The notes: generated by a model not told the origin, from the sequence alone. A stretch of DNA of 34,509 nucleotides from G039029935 sp039029935 (GCA_039029935.1 JBCCFC010000003.1:1-34509), one strand, 5' to 3'. Numbered from the stretch's first letter, positions 8,085-15,784 are shown. Numbers and translations are program-made.

Positions 8085-10172
8085 AAGTAACTTACCCAAC
8101 GCCGACGCCTCTGTCACTGGTAACTTGCAAGCGTAATTTTCACAGACATAGGCCGTTGGTTTTCCGCCCACCAAAGTACGTCCCTCTAGTAGTGGAAGCA
8201 TGGACGTTTCATCTGGATGACACAGCGCGACGACGGTGTTGGGTAAATAACGATAATGAACTTCGTGTAGCAACGCTTGTGTTTCTGGCAATGCAGGATC
8301 GCCAATGATGGCAACCTCTTGGCTGGGTGTCAATAGTGTGTTTAATGCACAGAGGACACGGCCAAAGCCTGTCGGTTGACGCCCCATCATCTCGCTGGTA
8401 ATCTGGGGAATGCGCAATGCCAGCTTCCGATATTCATCATTACCGAGCAGCACAGCCAAGCGCAGCAGTGACTCAGCGGCCATTGAATTACCGCTAGGAA
8501 TGGCGTTGTCGATAAGGTCTTTGCGGCGCACCACCAACTGCTCGTGGTCTTTGCCTGTTTGGAAAAAGCCCCCACCTGCTTCGTCCGCAAACTGCTCAAT
8601 CATGATTTTCGTCAGTCGGCTAGCCTCACCCAACCAGCGTAGCTCAAAGGTGGCTTCGTAGAGCGCAATCAGGCTGCGGATAAAGGCAGCGTAATCCTCA
8701 AGATAGGCATTGAATCGAGCCCCTTTATTTTTATTGGGGGCATCTTTATAACTGCGGTAGAGCCGACCGTCTTCCTGACTCATGTTGGTGAGGATAAACT
8801 CAGCCGCGTTGATGGCCGCATTGACGGCATCAGACCGCTCCAGCACAACGCCGCACTCGGCCAATGCATGAATCATCAGCCCATTCCACTCGGTCAAAAT
8901 TTTATCATCACGCCCCGGCTTCACCCGTTTCTCACGCTCGTCAAAGAGCCTCTGACGCCCATCGGCTAAAATCTGCCCAACGGCTTGCTCGTTGATTCTA
9001 AACCGTTTGGCTACCGATTCGACCGTGCGATTGACATGCAGGATGTTATGCCCCTCAAAGTTACCATAGGCCGAGACACCATAGTAATCTTCAATGATGG
9101 CGGCGTTCTCTTCCCCCAGAATGGACTCAATCTCGGCTGATGCCCAGACAAAGAACTTGCCCTCTTCGCCTTCGCTGTCAGCATCCTGTGCGCTGTAGAA
9201 GCCACCCGTTTTATTCTCTAAGCGTGAGTCTTCTGATGGGCTTGTCATTTCACGCAACACATAATCAATCGTTTCATCGACCACCTGCCGATAGACACCC
9301 TCGCCTGTAATTTGCCACGCATGAAGATTGCTGCGTAACAACTGTGCGTTGTCATAGAGCATCTTTTCAAAGTGTGGAACCAGCCACACGGAGTCTGTGC
9401 TATAGCGCGCATAGCCACCCCCAAGCTGATCATAGATGCCGCCCCGTGCCATCTTTTGCAGGGTCAACTCTGCCATGTAAAGCGTATCCAAATCACCTGT
9501 CCGTTTGTACTGCGTCATAGCAAAATCGAGTGTCATCGGTTGAGGAAATTTGGGCTGGCTCCCAAACCCGCCATCTTCATCGTCAAAGTATTCTTTGAGT
9601 GACGCAACCGCTTCATCAAGCGTGGCTGTACTCAACGAGTCGTCACCGCCTATGCCCTCGAATGTACTCCGTTGAAGCATGTCTGTCAATCGTTCTGCTT
9701 GGCTGTCCACCTGCGCGCGGCGTGTGCCGTAGCTGTTGGCGATAGACTCTAGGACTTGTGTAAAACTAGGCATTCCATAACGAGGGGCTGGCGGGAAGTA
9801 GGTTCCCCCATAAAAGGGCTGACCATCAGGTAGCAGAAAAACGCTCATCGGCCAGCCACCATGTCCCGTCATGGCCTGCACTGCTTCCATGTAAATGGCG
9901 TCGAGGTCAGGCCGCTCCTCGCGATCCACCTTGATGTTGACAAAGTGTGCGTTCATCAGAGCCGCTGTCTCTTCTGATTCAAAGCTCTCACGTTCCATGA
10001 CATGACACCAGTGGCAGGCACTGTAGCCGATGCTGAGAAAGATGGGCTTGTCTTCACCCCGTGCCCTGCTGAGTGCCTCTTCACCCCAAGGATACCAGTC
10101 TACCGGATTGTGAGCATGTTGTAATAAATAAGGGGAGGTCTCATTGGCGAGACGGTTGGTGTATGTTGACAT
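8076..10172 (-). CDS. YyaL/SSP411 family protein: thioredoxin domain plus (alpha/alpha)6-like domain
   Basis: A 698-residue protein of the family called DUF255, YyaL or SPATA20. The N-terminus (NRLANETSPYLLQHAHNPVDW, in part) and the thioredoxin-like motif SACHWCHVMERESF with C53-H-W-C56 are diagnostic. GGWPMSVFL and FYGGTYFPP follow within the thioredoxin fold, to about residue 170. The remainder resembles an (alpha/alpha)-barrel with MLYDNAQLLR and DKILTEWNGLMIHALA, typical of the family. Its function is uncharacterised; a redox or sugar-epimerase-like role has been suggested from the fold. The length matches full-length family members, so it appears intact. Its stop codon lies within a 15-bp tandem repeat, so the last residues may be recently altered. 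The ribosome site is weak (AAGGAC, about 13 nt away). Confidence 0.92.
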   Translation of the reverse strand: MSTYTNRLANETSPYLLQHAHNPVDWYPWGEEALSRARGEDKPIFLSIGYSACHWCHVMERESFESEETAALMNAHFVNIKVDREERPDLDAIYMEAVQAMTGHGGWPMSVFLLPDGQPFYGGTYFPPAPRYGMPSFTQVLESIANSYGTRRAQVDSQAERLTDMLQRSTFEGIGGDDSLSTATLDEAVASLKEYFDDEDGGFGSQPKFPQPMTLDFAMTQYKRTGDLDTLYMAELTLQKMARGGIYDQLGGGYARYSTDSVWLVPHFEKMLYDNAQLLRSNLHAWQITGEGVYRQVVDETIDYVLREMTSPSEDSRLENKTGGFYSAQDADSEGEEGKFFVWASAEIESILGEENAAIIEDYYGVSAYGNFEGHNILHVNRTVESVAKRFRINEQAVGQILADGRQRLFDEREKRVKPGRDDKILTEWNGLMIHALAECGVVLERSDAVNAAINAAEFILTNMSQEDGRLYRSYKDAPNKNKGARFNAYLEDYAAFIRSLIALYEATFELRWLGEASRLTKIMIEQFADEAGGGFFQTGKDHEQLVVRRKDLIDNAIPSGNSMAAESLLRLAVLLGNDEYRKLALRIPQITSEMMGRQPTGFGRVLCALNTLLTPSQEVAIIGDPALPETQALLHEVHYRYLPNTVVALCHPDETSMLPLLEGRTLVGGKPTAYVCENYACKLPVTEASALGKLLDQ

Positions 10173-10188
10173 TATAGATATGTTGTCC

Positions 10189-10631
10189 TTATGGTTGTTC
10201 GATAGCTTCGTTGATTTCAGCTTCTGTCAGCCCCATCATCTGCGCAACTTGACTGGCAGTCAGACCCATGTTTAACGCATTTTGGATGGTAGCAACTTGT
10301 TGACGTTTGCCTTCAGCACGAACTTGCTCAATGCCTTGCTGACGGCCACGTTCAATGCTATCCTCGATAGTCTGCTGAAGACCTTGTGCGAATCCTTTTT
10401 TTTGTGCTTCTCCCAACGCCTCTTCATGAAGGATACGTCGTGTTTCCTCAAAAATACAACTCTCTTTTGTTTATCATAGACATGCCTTTGATAGCTTTCG
10501 CTTTCTAGCATCTGTACCACTTCCACATCTTCATCAAGAGCTGCACTCAGGAACCCTGCTAAAATATCAAAATTTACCTTATCTTGCAAAAGGTATTTTA
10601 CTGCCCATTCAAATCGTACTAATTCAGATAT
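10189..10631 (-). pseudogene. Decayed Rpn-family (PD-(D/E)XK) nuclease/transposase-like gene
   Basis: The minus strand begins after AGGAGG with ISELVRFEWAVKYLLQDK, then VNFDILAGFLSA and LDEDVEVVQMLESES, the N-terminal signature of Rpn-type recombination-promoting nucleases (usually MxELVRFDWAxKxLLRDKANFDILEGFLS). The expected ATG five bases after the Shine-Dalgarno is ATA at 10631-10629. After YDKQKRVV the frame jumps by +1 to IFEETRRILHEEALGEAQKKGF, the C-terminal helical part, which ends NEAIEQP. The central nuclease region of about 150 residues, with the catalytic motifs, is missing. Lost start, internal deletion and frameshift all argue for a dead gene. The C-terminal tail GLTASQVAQMMGLTEAEI is typical for the family. 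Confidence 0.8.
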
Positions 10632-10724
10632 ACTCCCCTCCTCCTACTGTACAATCAAAACCTGAGACTAATTCTAGCATAGCCGTTTCCTGACCACAGG
10701 AATAAAAATTGCATATAAACCAGT

Positions 10725-10753
10725 TTGACAGAATCCACGAGGTTGATTATACT
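10725..10753 (+). promoter_or_regulatory. Sigma70-type promoter
   Basis: TTGACA at 10725-10730 and TATACT at 10748-10753 are separated by exactly 17 nt, a near-consensus housekeeping promoter. The predicted transcription start is near 10760. No protein gene begins for more than 400 nt, and a terminator lies at 11021-11048, so the promoter most likely serves a non-coding transcript or a leader of gatCA. Confidence 0.7.
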
Positions 10754-10759
10754 TTCCTG

Positions 10760-11048
10760 CAAGCATTTGTAAACAAAATTATTTTAATTTATTCGCATGA
10801 ACAAGACAACTGTGATTAAGCAAATAGATAGGCAAACAATACACATAAAACTAAATTCTGCTGGGGCGGCAGCGATTTGCGTGCCTCGGTAAGGGTTGAG
10901 CTTGCAATCAATCATCACACTGTGAATTTACTGGGGTACGAAAAACCACAACAGATCGAAACACGGTGTTGATTGATCACAGATGCGTTTACAGCGTAAT
11001 GACAATAACGAGTAGATACACCGTGGAATTGATTTCCACGGTTTTTTT
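10760..11048 (+). ncRNA. Candidate structured RNA, about 290 nt, of unknown family
   Basis: The stretch has a strong promoter, a terminator and consistent long-range helices. An outer stem pairs CTGTGATTAA (10810-10819) with TTGATCACAG (10973-10982), ten pairs with one G-U. Inside it, GCAAAT (10820-10825) pairs with ATTTGC (10875-10880), enclosing a short CTGC/GCAG hairpin. GTGCCTCGGTAA (10881-10892) pairs with TTACTGGGGTAC (10928-10939), twelve pairs with three G-U. The 10908-10918 stretch could alternatively pair with 10966-10976, which overlaps the outer stem and would make a switch. It does not look like tmRNA, RNase P RNA, SRP RNA or any 6S RNA I recognise. It could be a free RNA or an attenuating leader for gatC. 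The helices are seen in sequence; the function is unknown. Confidence 0.45.
11021..11048 (+). terminator. Intrinsic terminator
   Basis: The stem CCGTGGAA (11021-11028) pairs perfectly with TTCCACGG (11034-11041) around a 5-nt loop and is followed by seven T residues. It would end transcription from the promoter at 10725 before gatC. Confidence 0.85.
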
Positions 11049-11060
11049 ATGGGGTATGGC

Positions 11061-11163
11061 TATCCTATATTTGAGATAAAACCTTCGCGAGGTGGCGAAA
11101 AATAGATTGCGTGACCAAAGCATCTGTCGCCACCTCCCGAAGGGTAGGCTCACATATTGGGTA
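11061..11163. repeat. 103-bp nested inverted-repeat element before gatC
   Basis: Outer arms TATCCTATATTTGAG (11061-11075) and CTCACATATTGGGTA (11149-11163) pair at about 11 of 15 positions. The inner arms ACCTTCGCGAGGTGGCGA and TCGCCACCTCCCGAAGGGT (11080-11098, 11127-11145) pair almost perfectly around a 28-nt loop. It fills the space between the terminator and the gatC ribosome site and looks like a small non-autonomous element. Confidence 0.7.
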
Positions 11164-11189
11164 GTAACATTGGAAGATAGGAAAGAACG

Positions 11190-11480
11190 ATGCGATTATC
11201 AATTGATGAAGTAAAACATGTTGCCGAGTTGGCAAAGATGCGTCTCACCGATGAAGAGGTCGCACAATATGCACAGCAACTCTCTGATATTTTGGGCTAT
11301 GCTGAGGCGTTGACCGAGATCGACACTAGTGGTGTACCACCGACACCCTATATTTTACCGCTGACCAATGTGATGCGTGAGGACGAGCCGGATGATTGTC
11401 TTTCCAACGAGACCGCGCTCGCCAATGCGCCAGACAGCGATGATGGGTTCTTTCGGGTTCGTGCTGTGTTTGAAGATTAA
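11190..11480 (+). CDS. gatC: Asp-tRNA(Asn)/Glu-tRNA(Gln) amidotransferase subunit C
   Basis: A 96-residue protein beginning MRLSIDEVKHVAELAKMRLTDEE and containing QLSDILGYAEALTEIDTSGVPPT, which identify GatC. The subunit stabilises the GatA-GatB complex that converts Glu-tRNA(Gln) and Asp-tRNA(Asn) to their amide forms. The length is normal and AGGAAAG lies 6 nt upstream of the ATG. gatA follows on the same strand after 196 bp that are filled by two repeats; gatB is not in the window. Confidence 0.95.
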   Translation: MRLSIDEVKHVAELAKMRLTDEEVAQYAQQLSDILGYAEALTEIDTSGVPPTPYILPLTNVMREDEPDDCLSNETALANAPDSDDGFFRVRAVFED

Positions 11481-11481
11481 G

Positions 11482-11613
11482 TAAGGCCATTCCACAAAAT
11501 AAATTACCCACTGAAGGGCGGAGTTAGCAATCTCTATTGCGGATCGTACACGGGAAATCCGGCAGTAGAGACTGCCTACTCCGCGGGTAATTATTTCTGT
11601 GGAGTAGCCTAAC
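11482..11613. repeat. 132-bp inverted-repeat element, copy 2 (gatC-gatA spacer)
   Basis: The left end TAAGGCCATTCCACAAAAT and the right end ATTTCTGTGGAGTAGCCTAA are inverted repeats with a few mismatches. Inner arms GCGGAGTTAGCAATCTCTA and TAGAGACTGCCTACTCCGC also pair, around GGATCGTACACGGGAAATCC. It begins 2 bp after the gatC stop codon. The copy at 23123-23254 has the same length and organisation. Confidence 0.85.
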
Positions 11614-11653
11614 ATGGGCTTCCAGCCCGTTGCGGACAGGATGTCCGCGTTAC
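11611..11653. repeat. Double-hairpin repeat upstream of gatA
   Basis: Two adjacent hairpins, GGGC/GCCC within AACATGGGCTTCCAGCCCGT and GCGGAC/GTCCGC, are joined by TTGCG and followed by GTTAC. The arrangement is the same as the repeats at 6114 and 19883, but the stems differ. The repeat is open in the gatA frame, which creates a spurious upstream ATG at 11614. Confidence 0.75.
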
Positions 11654-11676
11654 GATTAAATAGGAACAAGAAATTA

Positions 11677-13143
11677 ATGACCAAACAACTACATCAACTC
11701 ACGATTGCGGAATCATTGGCGGGGATGCGCAACGGGGATTTCACCTCAGTCGAACTGACACAGGCCCATCTTGATCGGATTGCAGCTGTAGACAATGATG
11801 TCAAGGCGTATCTGACGTTGACGGCGGAGTCAGCACTGGTGCAAGCTGCTGCCGCCGATGAGCAACGTCGCCAAGGTGAGGATGCACTACTGCTGGGTGT
11901 GCCACTGGCGATTAAAGATGTCCTGTCCACAGAAGGGGTGCAGACAACCTGCGGCAGTAAAATTTTGAAGGGCTACAAACCACCCTACACAGCAACAGTG
12001 GTGAAACGATTGCAGGATGCAGGCATGGTGATGTTGGGCAAGACCAATACCGATGAGTTTGCAATGGGGTCCAGCACAGAGAACAGTGGCTACTTCACGA
12101 CACACAACCCTTGGCATTTGGACTGTGTACCCGGTGGTAGCAGCGGTGGCTCTGCGGCCGCGGTGGCTGCGGATGAAGCACTGGGGGCGTTGGGAACAGA
12201 CACCGGCGGTAGTGTGCGTCAGCCTGCATCACTATGTGGCATCGTGGGGCTGAAACCGTCGTATGGCCGTGTCAGTCGCTATGGATTGGTCGCCTATGGG
12301 AGTAGCTTGGATCAGGTGGGGCCGTTGACCAAAACGGTTGAGGATGCAGCATTGATGTTACAGGTCATCGCAGGCAACGATCCGCTGGACAGTACGTCCA
12401 TGCCTGTTGACGTGCCTGATTACCGTGCCGCCTTGACGGGCGACATTTCGGGATTGCGTATTGGTGTACCCGATGAGTATTTTATCGACGGGATGCAGCC
12501 TGAAGTTGAGACGGCGGTGCGTACAGCCATCGCGCAAATGGAGTCACTTGGCGCAACAGTCGTGCCTGTGAGTCTGCCCCACACAGACAATGGGATGCCT
12601 GTCTATTATTTGGTCGCAACCGCAGAGGCAAGTGCCAACCTCACCCGCTACGATGGGGTGCGGTTTGGGCACAGTGCAGGCGCAGACGGTATGTTTGACA
12701 ACTTCCGTGAAACACGCGGTGAAGGGTTTGGTCCTGAAGTCAAACGACGCATCATGCTGGGAACCTATGCATTGAGTGCGGGCTACTATGACGCCTACTA
12801 TGTCAAAGCGCAGCAGGTACGCACGCTGATCAAACAGGATTTTGAGCAAGCCTTTGAACAGGTGGATGTCATTGCCGGACCTGTCTCCCCAACAACAGCG
12901 TTTAAAATTGGTGAAAAGGTCGATGATCCAATTCAGATGTATTTAACAGATGTGTTTACACTGGGGATCAATCTCGCTGGCATCTGTGGGATCAGCGTTC
13001 CCTGTGGCTTTGATGGGCAAAATCTGCCCATCGGTCTGCAACTGATTGGGCCGCGTTTAGGTGAAGAAGTGGTTCTCCGTGCTGCCCATGCCTATGAGCA
13101 GAGTACAATCTGGCATGAGCGGCGACCAAGCTTGGGTGGTTGA
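11677..13143 (+). CDS. gatA: Asp-tRNA(Asn)/Glu-tRNA(Gln) amidotransferase subunit A
   Basis: A 488-residue amidase-signature enzyme that releases ammonia from glutamine for the transamidation carried out with GatB. The catalytic triad is visible: K80 in LAIKDVLST, S155 in PGGSSGGSAAAVAADEALG, and S179 in GTDTGGSVRQPASLCGIVGLK, followed by PSYGRVSRYGLVAY. The start chosen is the ATG at MTKQLHQL, with AGGA about 11 nt upstream. The same frame is open 21 codons further back, but that extension is translated from a dispersed double-hairpin repeat and is not conserved-looking. With gatC it forms an operon-like pair interrupted by repeats. Confidence 0.96.
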   Translation: MTKQLHQLTIAESLAGMRNGDFTSVELTQAHLDRIAAVDNDVKAYLTLTAESALVQAAAADEQRRQGEDALLLGVPLAIKDVLSTEGVQTTCGSKILKGYKPPYTATVVKRLQDAGMVMLGKTNTDEFAMGSSTENSGYFTTHNPWHLDCVPGGSSGGSAAAVAADEALGALGTDTGGSVRQPASLCGIVGLKPSYGRVSRYGLVAYGSSLDQVGPLTKTVEDAALMLQVIAGNDPLDSTSMPVDVPDYRAALTGDISGLRIGVPDEYFIDGMQPEVETAVRTAIAQMESLGATVVPVSLPHTDNGMPVYYLVATAEASANLTRYDGVRFGHSAGADGMFDNFRETRGEGFGPEVKRRIMLGTYALSAGYYDAYYVKAQQVRTLIKQDFEQAFEQVDVIAGPVSPTTAFKIGEKVDDPIQMYLTDVFTLGINLAGICGISVPCGFDGQNLPIGLQLIGPRLGEEVVLRAAHAYEQSTIWHERRPSLGG

Positions 13144-13312
13144 TACAGTTGGGAATAGAACCAGAAAACGATTATGATGATTTCATTTGTAGATGTTCGC
13201 TGGAAGCCAAGTCTCGGATTTGGCTTGGGTGGATTGGCTAAAGCAGCCTGCCGGCAATCGTATAGATGTCGGCTATGCGGTTGTGTTCGGCTTTCCACCG
13301 TCTAACAGGAAT

Positions 13313-13340
13313 TTGATCGATAACAGGGTTATCTGATCAA
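13313..13340. promoter_or_regulatory. Dyad symmetry upstream of the aminotransferase gene
   Basis: TTGATCGATAAC and GTTATCTGATCAA form arms of 12-13 bp with a one-base bulge around a 3-nt loop. No T run follows, so a terminator is unlikely. The position, about 60 bp before the start codon, suits an operator or an RNA hairpin in the leader. Confidence 0.35.
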
Positions 13341-13402
13341 TGGCAAAATATAAAATGATTGAGTGTTAGAAGAATAACCAGCGAAAGAGGAATTTGCGAA
13401 TT

Positions 13403-14665
13403 ATGAATATACAGAATAATGGTGCTCTGGGTCAACCCAATCACCAACACATAAATGGCAATGGAAATAGTAATAGCCGTACGATGCAGTCGCACCAAAG
13501 CCGTCTAAGTCAGCGTGTTCAGGCTGTACCGCCGTCGGGCATTCGTCGCTTTTTTGAAATTGCCGAGACAATGGATGATGTCATCACATTGGGGATTGGT
13601 GAGCCGGATTTTGTGACACCACCGCCGATTTTGAACGCAGGCATTGCCAGCCTGCAAAAGGGTCAAACATCCTATACATCCAACTCTGGGCGACCAGAAC
13701 TGCGAGAATTGATTGTGGCAAACCTGCATAACCGTTATGGCGGTCCCCACTATAACCCCGCCACACAGGTGTTGGTGACGGTCGGTGTCAGCGAGGCCAT
13801 GTATCTCATCATGCAGGCGATTCTCGACACGGGTGATGAGGTTATTGTGCCGCAGCCCTGTTTTGTCAGCTACACCGCCAGCGTCACCCTCTCTGGCGGC
13901 ACAGTTGTCGATGTCCCAACCTATGCTGAGAATGATTTTGAGATTACACCGGAGGCCATCGAAGCCGCCATCACACCGAGGACGAAGGCTCTGCTCATCG
14001 GCTTCCCTTCCAACCCGACTGGGGCTGTGATGGATCGGGAGGGGCTGCTCAAAATTGCAGCCATTGCCGAAAAGCATGATCTGATTGTGATTTCAGATGA
14101 AATCTATGATCGTTTGGTCTATGCTGGACATCAACATGTGATGTTTGCATCGTTGCCAGGGATGGCCGAGCGCACGATTCACTTGGGTGGGATGAGCAAA
14201 GACTATGCCATGACGGGCTGGCGTATCGGCTATGCACTGGGTCCAGAGACGCTGATTGGGGCAATGCATAAAATTCATCAATATCTCATCATGTCTGCGC
14301 CCACCGTCGGGCAGGATGCCGCCATCGCCGCTTTCACGGACCCTGTGTCTGAGGACTATGTACAAGAAATGGTTGCCAGCTATGACAAGCGTCGCCAACT
14401 GATTGTCAACGGGCTAAACGAACTGGGCATGGACTGTTTTGAACCCAAGGGCGCGTTCTACGCTTTTCCCAGCATCAAAAAGTCGGGCATGAATGAACAC
14501 GATTTTGCCGAACAACTGCTCACCGAGGAACACGTCGCCGTGATTCCAGGCAGCTCCTTTGGCAAAGGTGGTGAAGGCCATGTGCGCTGTGCCTATGCCG
14601 CCAGCGAATCCAACATCGAGCAAGCATTGGAGCGGATGTATCGGTTTATGCAGAGACACGGGTGA
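13403..14665 (+). CDS. PLP-dependent class I/II aminotransferase
   Basis: The 420-residue product is a fold-type I aminotransferase of the AspB/PatA-like group. Landmarks include GIGEPDFVTPP, YTSNSGRPELRE, GFPSNPTGAVM, SDEIYDRLVY and the PLP lysine K266 in GGMSKDYAMTGWRIGY, then GSSFGKGGEGHVRCAYA near the C-terminus. It should transfer amino groups between an amino acid (aspartate, aromatic or alanine-like) and 2-oxoglutarate; the exact substrate is not readable. Residues 1-25 are Asn/Gly/Gln-rich and look disordered, an unusual extension. The start is ambiguous: a TTG nine bases upstream is only 2 nt from the AGAGGA and therefore less likely; M28 (MQSHQSRL) would give a family-typical length. 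A dyad precedes the gene and an octamer array overlaps its stop codon. Confidence 0.92.
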   Translation: MNIQNNGALGQPNHQHINGNGNSNSRTMQSHQSRLSQRVQAVPPSGIRRFFEIAETMDDVITLGIGEPDFVTPPPILNAGIASLQKGQTSYTSNSGRPELRELIVANLHNRYGGPHYNPATQVLVTVGVSEAMYLIMQAILDTGDEVIVPQPCFVSYTASVTLSGGTVVDVPTYAENDFEITPEAIEAAITPRTKALLIGFPSNPTGAVMDREGLLKIAAIAEKHDLIVISDEIYDRLVYAGHQHVMFASLPGMAERTIHLGGMSKDYAMTGWRIGYALGPETLIGAMHKIHQYLIMSAPTVGQDAAIAAFTDPVSEDYVQEMVASYDKRRQLIVNGLNELGMDCFEPKGAFYAFPSIKKSGMNEHDFAEQLLTEEHVAVIPGSSFGKGGEGHVRCAYAASESNIEQALERMYRFMQRHG

Positions 14666-14717
14666 GTGTAGGAGTGTGTGGGTGTATGGGTGTATGGGTG
14701 TATGGGTGTGTAGGTGT
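14662..14717. repeat. Octanucleotide array (ATGGGTGT), left of four-helix-bundle gene
   Basis: Seven 8-mers run in register: GTGAGTGT, AGGAGTGT, GTGGGTGT, three ATGGGTGT, GTAGGTGT. The array starts inside the last codons of the aminotransferase gene, whose TGA it contains, and ends two bases before the GGAGG ribosome site of the next gene. It is the reverse complement of the unit in the array at 15136-15207. Confidence 0.9.
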
Positions 14718-14731
14718 TGGAGGATATAAGA

Positions 14732-15127
14732 ATGAGTGGTAAATTTGCACAGGTTCATACGGATATGGATGTTTATAATAAGGCTTTGGATGTGGCTATG
14801 GAGGTATTTGAGGTATCGAAGTCGTTTCCGAAGGAGGAGCGTTATTCATTGACAGACCAGATTCGTCGCTCTTCTCGTTCAGTCTGTGCAAATTTTGCCG
14901 AGGCATGGCGAAAAAGGCGTTATGTGAAAGCGTTTATAAGCAAACTGTCCGACTGTGAGTGTGAAGCAGCAGAAACACAGGTTTGGATCGAGTTTGCAAC
15001 CAGATGCGAATACATAACCCGTGAAGAAGGCCATGAATTATACCGTGAATACCATGAAATCATCGGAACCCTTGTAGGCATGATACACCACGCCGACTCA
15101 TGGATCATCAAAGATTCAAAAGAGTAG
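14732..15127 (+). CDS. Four-helix-bundle protein (23S rRNA intervening-sequence type)
   Basis: A 131-residue protein of the four-helix-bundle/S23 family first noticed inside intervening sequences of 23S rRNA genes. Family landmarks are YNKALDVAMEVFEVSKSFPKEERYSLTDQIRRSSRSVCANFAEAWRKR (split here: residues 15-30 and 31-62), KLSDCECEAAETQVWIEFA and a terminal helix with YREYHEIIGTLVGMI. The first helix motif and the SLTDQIRRS signature are clear. GGAGG lies 8 nt before the chosen ATG, six codons inside the longest frame. The molecular role is unknown. Both sides carry inverted octamer arrays, as if the gene and its flanks form a cassette. No rRNA is nearby, so this is a free-standing copy. Confidence 0.88.
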   Translation: MSGKFAQVHTDMDVYNKALDVAMEVFEVSKSFPKEERYSLTDQIRRSSRSVCANFAEAWRKRRYVKAFISKLSDCECEAAETQVWIEFATRCEYITREEGHELYREYHEIIGTLVGMIHHADSWIIKDSKE

Positions 15128-15135
15128 CGTTGGAT

Positions 15136-15207
15136 ACACGTACACCCACACACCCACACACCCACACACCCATACACCCCTACACCCATACACCATCACA
15201 CCCCCAC
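15136..15207. repeat. Octanucleotide array (ACCCACAC/ACCCATAC), right of four-helix-bundle gene
   Basis: Nine 8-mers run in register: ACACGTAC, three ACCCACAC, ACCCATAC, ACCCCTAC, ACCCATAC, ACCATCAC, ACCCCCAC. The unit is the reverse complement of the array at 14662. Its end covers the stop codon (TCA at 15196-15198) and last codons of the next minus-strand gene. Confidence 0.9.
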
Positions 15208-15705
15208 ATCCTTCAAGTCTCGTTCAATCAACGCTGGCAACACACGCCCCCCCTCTCGCCGGACAGCGCGTCCATGCTGGATGCCGATTTTGCCGCTGAG
15301 AATGTCGGGGACGCTCCAATGGCCTCGGTAGCGGATGAAACCAAGGGCTTCCCATGCATATAGGCTAAGAAGAGCAAGGGGGGTAGGCATGAAATAGCCT
15401 GCGAAGACAAAGGCTGTATAGTGTCTGGCGGGGTTGTAATCGTCAAGAATATCGGCACGAAAGCCCTGTAAACCAAACCGTATCGGGGGCGATTCTGAGA
15501 TTTGTTTGTAGAATTTGATGGGGGTTTTGAGATCGTTTAACTTGATATTCGCATAGTCACGAGCCATATCAAGAATAAACTGGCGTGTGACTTGTCTATT
15601 TGGGTGATGCTCTGTGTCCTGATAAAGGACATCTGCGCGTTGACGTACATGAGCCACAAATGCATCTACGCCCACTCTGTCGTCTTGTCTGTTTTTATCT
15701 GACAA
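15196..15705 (-). CDS. Hypothetical protein, unknown family
   Basis: A 169-residue product that I do not recognise. The only possible start upstream of residue 47 is a TTG with AGGG nearby; an in-frame stop lies a few codons further back. The N-terminal part is charged and helical (VAHVRQRADVLYQDTEHHPNRQ), a middle segment reads NIKLNDLKTPIKFYKQI, and a moderately hydrophobic aromatic-rich stretch at about 95-122 (HYTAFVFAGYFMPTPLALLS) could be buried or membrane-associated. No catalytic motif is evident. The last residues KDVGV are encoded within an octamer repeat array, so the natural C-terminus may have been altered. It is antisense to, and convergent with, the four-helix-bundle gene. Confidence 0.55.
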   Translation of the reverse strand: MSDKNRQDDRVGVDAFVAHVRQRADVLYQDTEHHPNRQVTRQFILDMARDYANIKLNDLKTPIKFYKQISESPPIRFGLQGFRADILDDYNPARHYTAFVFAGYFMPTPLALLSLYAWEALGFIRYRGHWSVPDILSGKIGIQHGRAVRREGGRVLPALIERDLKDVGV

Positions 15706-15732
15706 ATTTACCCTGCCCTGTTCATTAACCCT

Positions 15733-15772
15733 TCAACAATTCAACAATTCAACAATTCAACAATTAACAAAT
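15733..15772. repeat. Octanucleotide array (TCAACAAT)
   Basis: Four exact TCAACAAT units are followed by a diverged TAACAAAT. The array lies between divergent genes, just upstream of the glycosyltransferase start, and is unrelated in sequence to the GT-rich arrays although it has the same 8-bp period. Confidence 0.9.
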
Positions 15773-15784
15773 TAACTTTTGCCA

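Noticed and set aside
10797..10892. 31-codon plus-strand ORF (MNKTTVIKQIDRQ...) inside the candidate RNA
   Set aside because: There is no ribosome site before the ATG and the frame overlaps predicted helices; it could still be a leader peptide but cannot be supported.
10760..11048. tmRNA, RNase P RNA, SRP RNA or 6S RNA
   Set aside because: None of the conserved sequences of these RNAs that I know was found, so no family name was assigned.
11614..11676. Upstream ATG extending GatA by 21 residues
   Set aside because: The extension is a translated double-hairpin repeat without a ribosome site; the ATG at 11677 gives the normal GatA N-terminus.
13505..14077. 190-codon minus-strand frame
   Set aside because: It is antisense to the aminotransferase, which has full family motifs.
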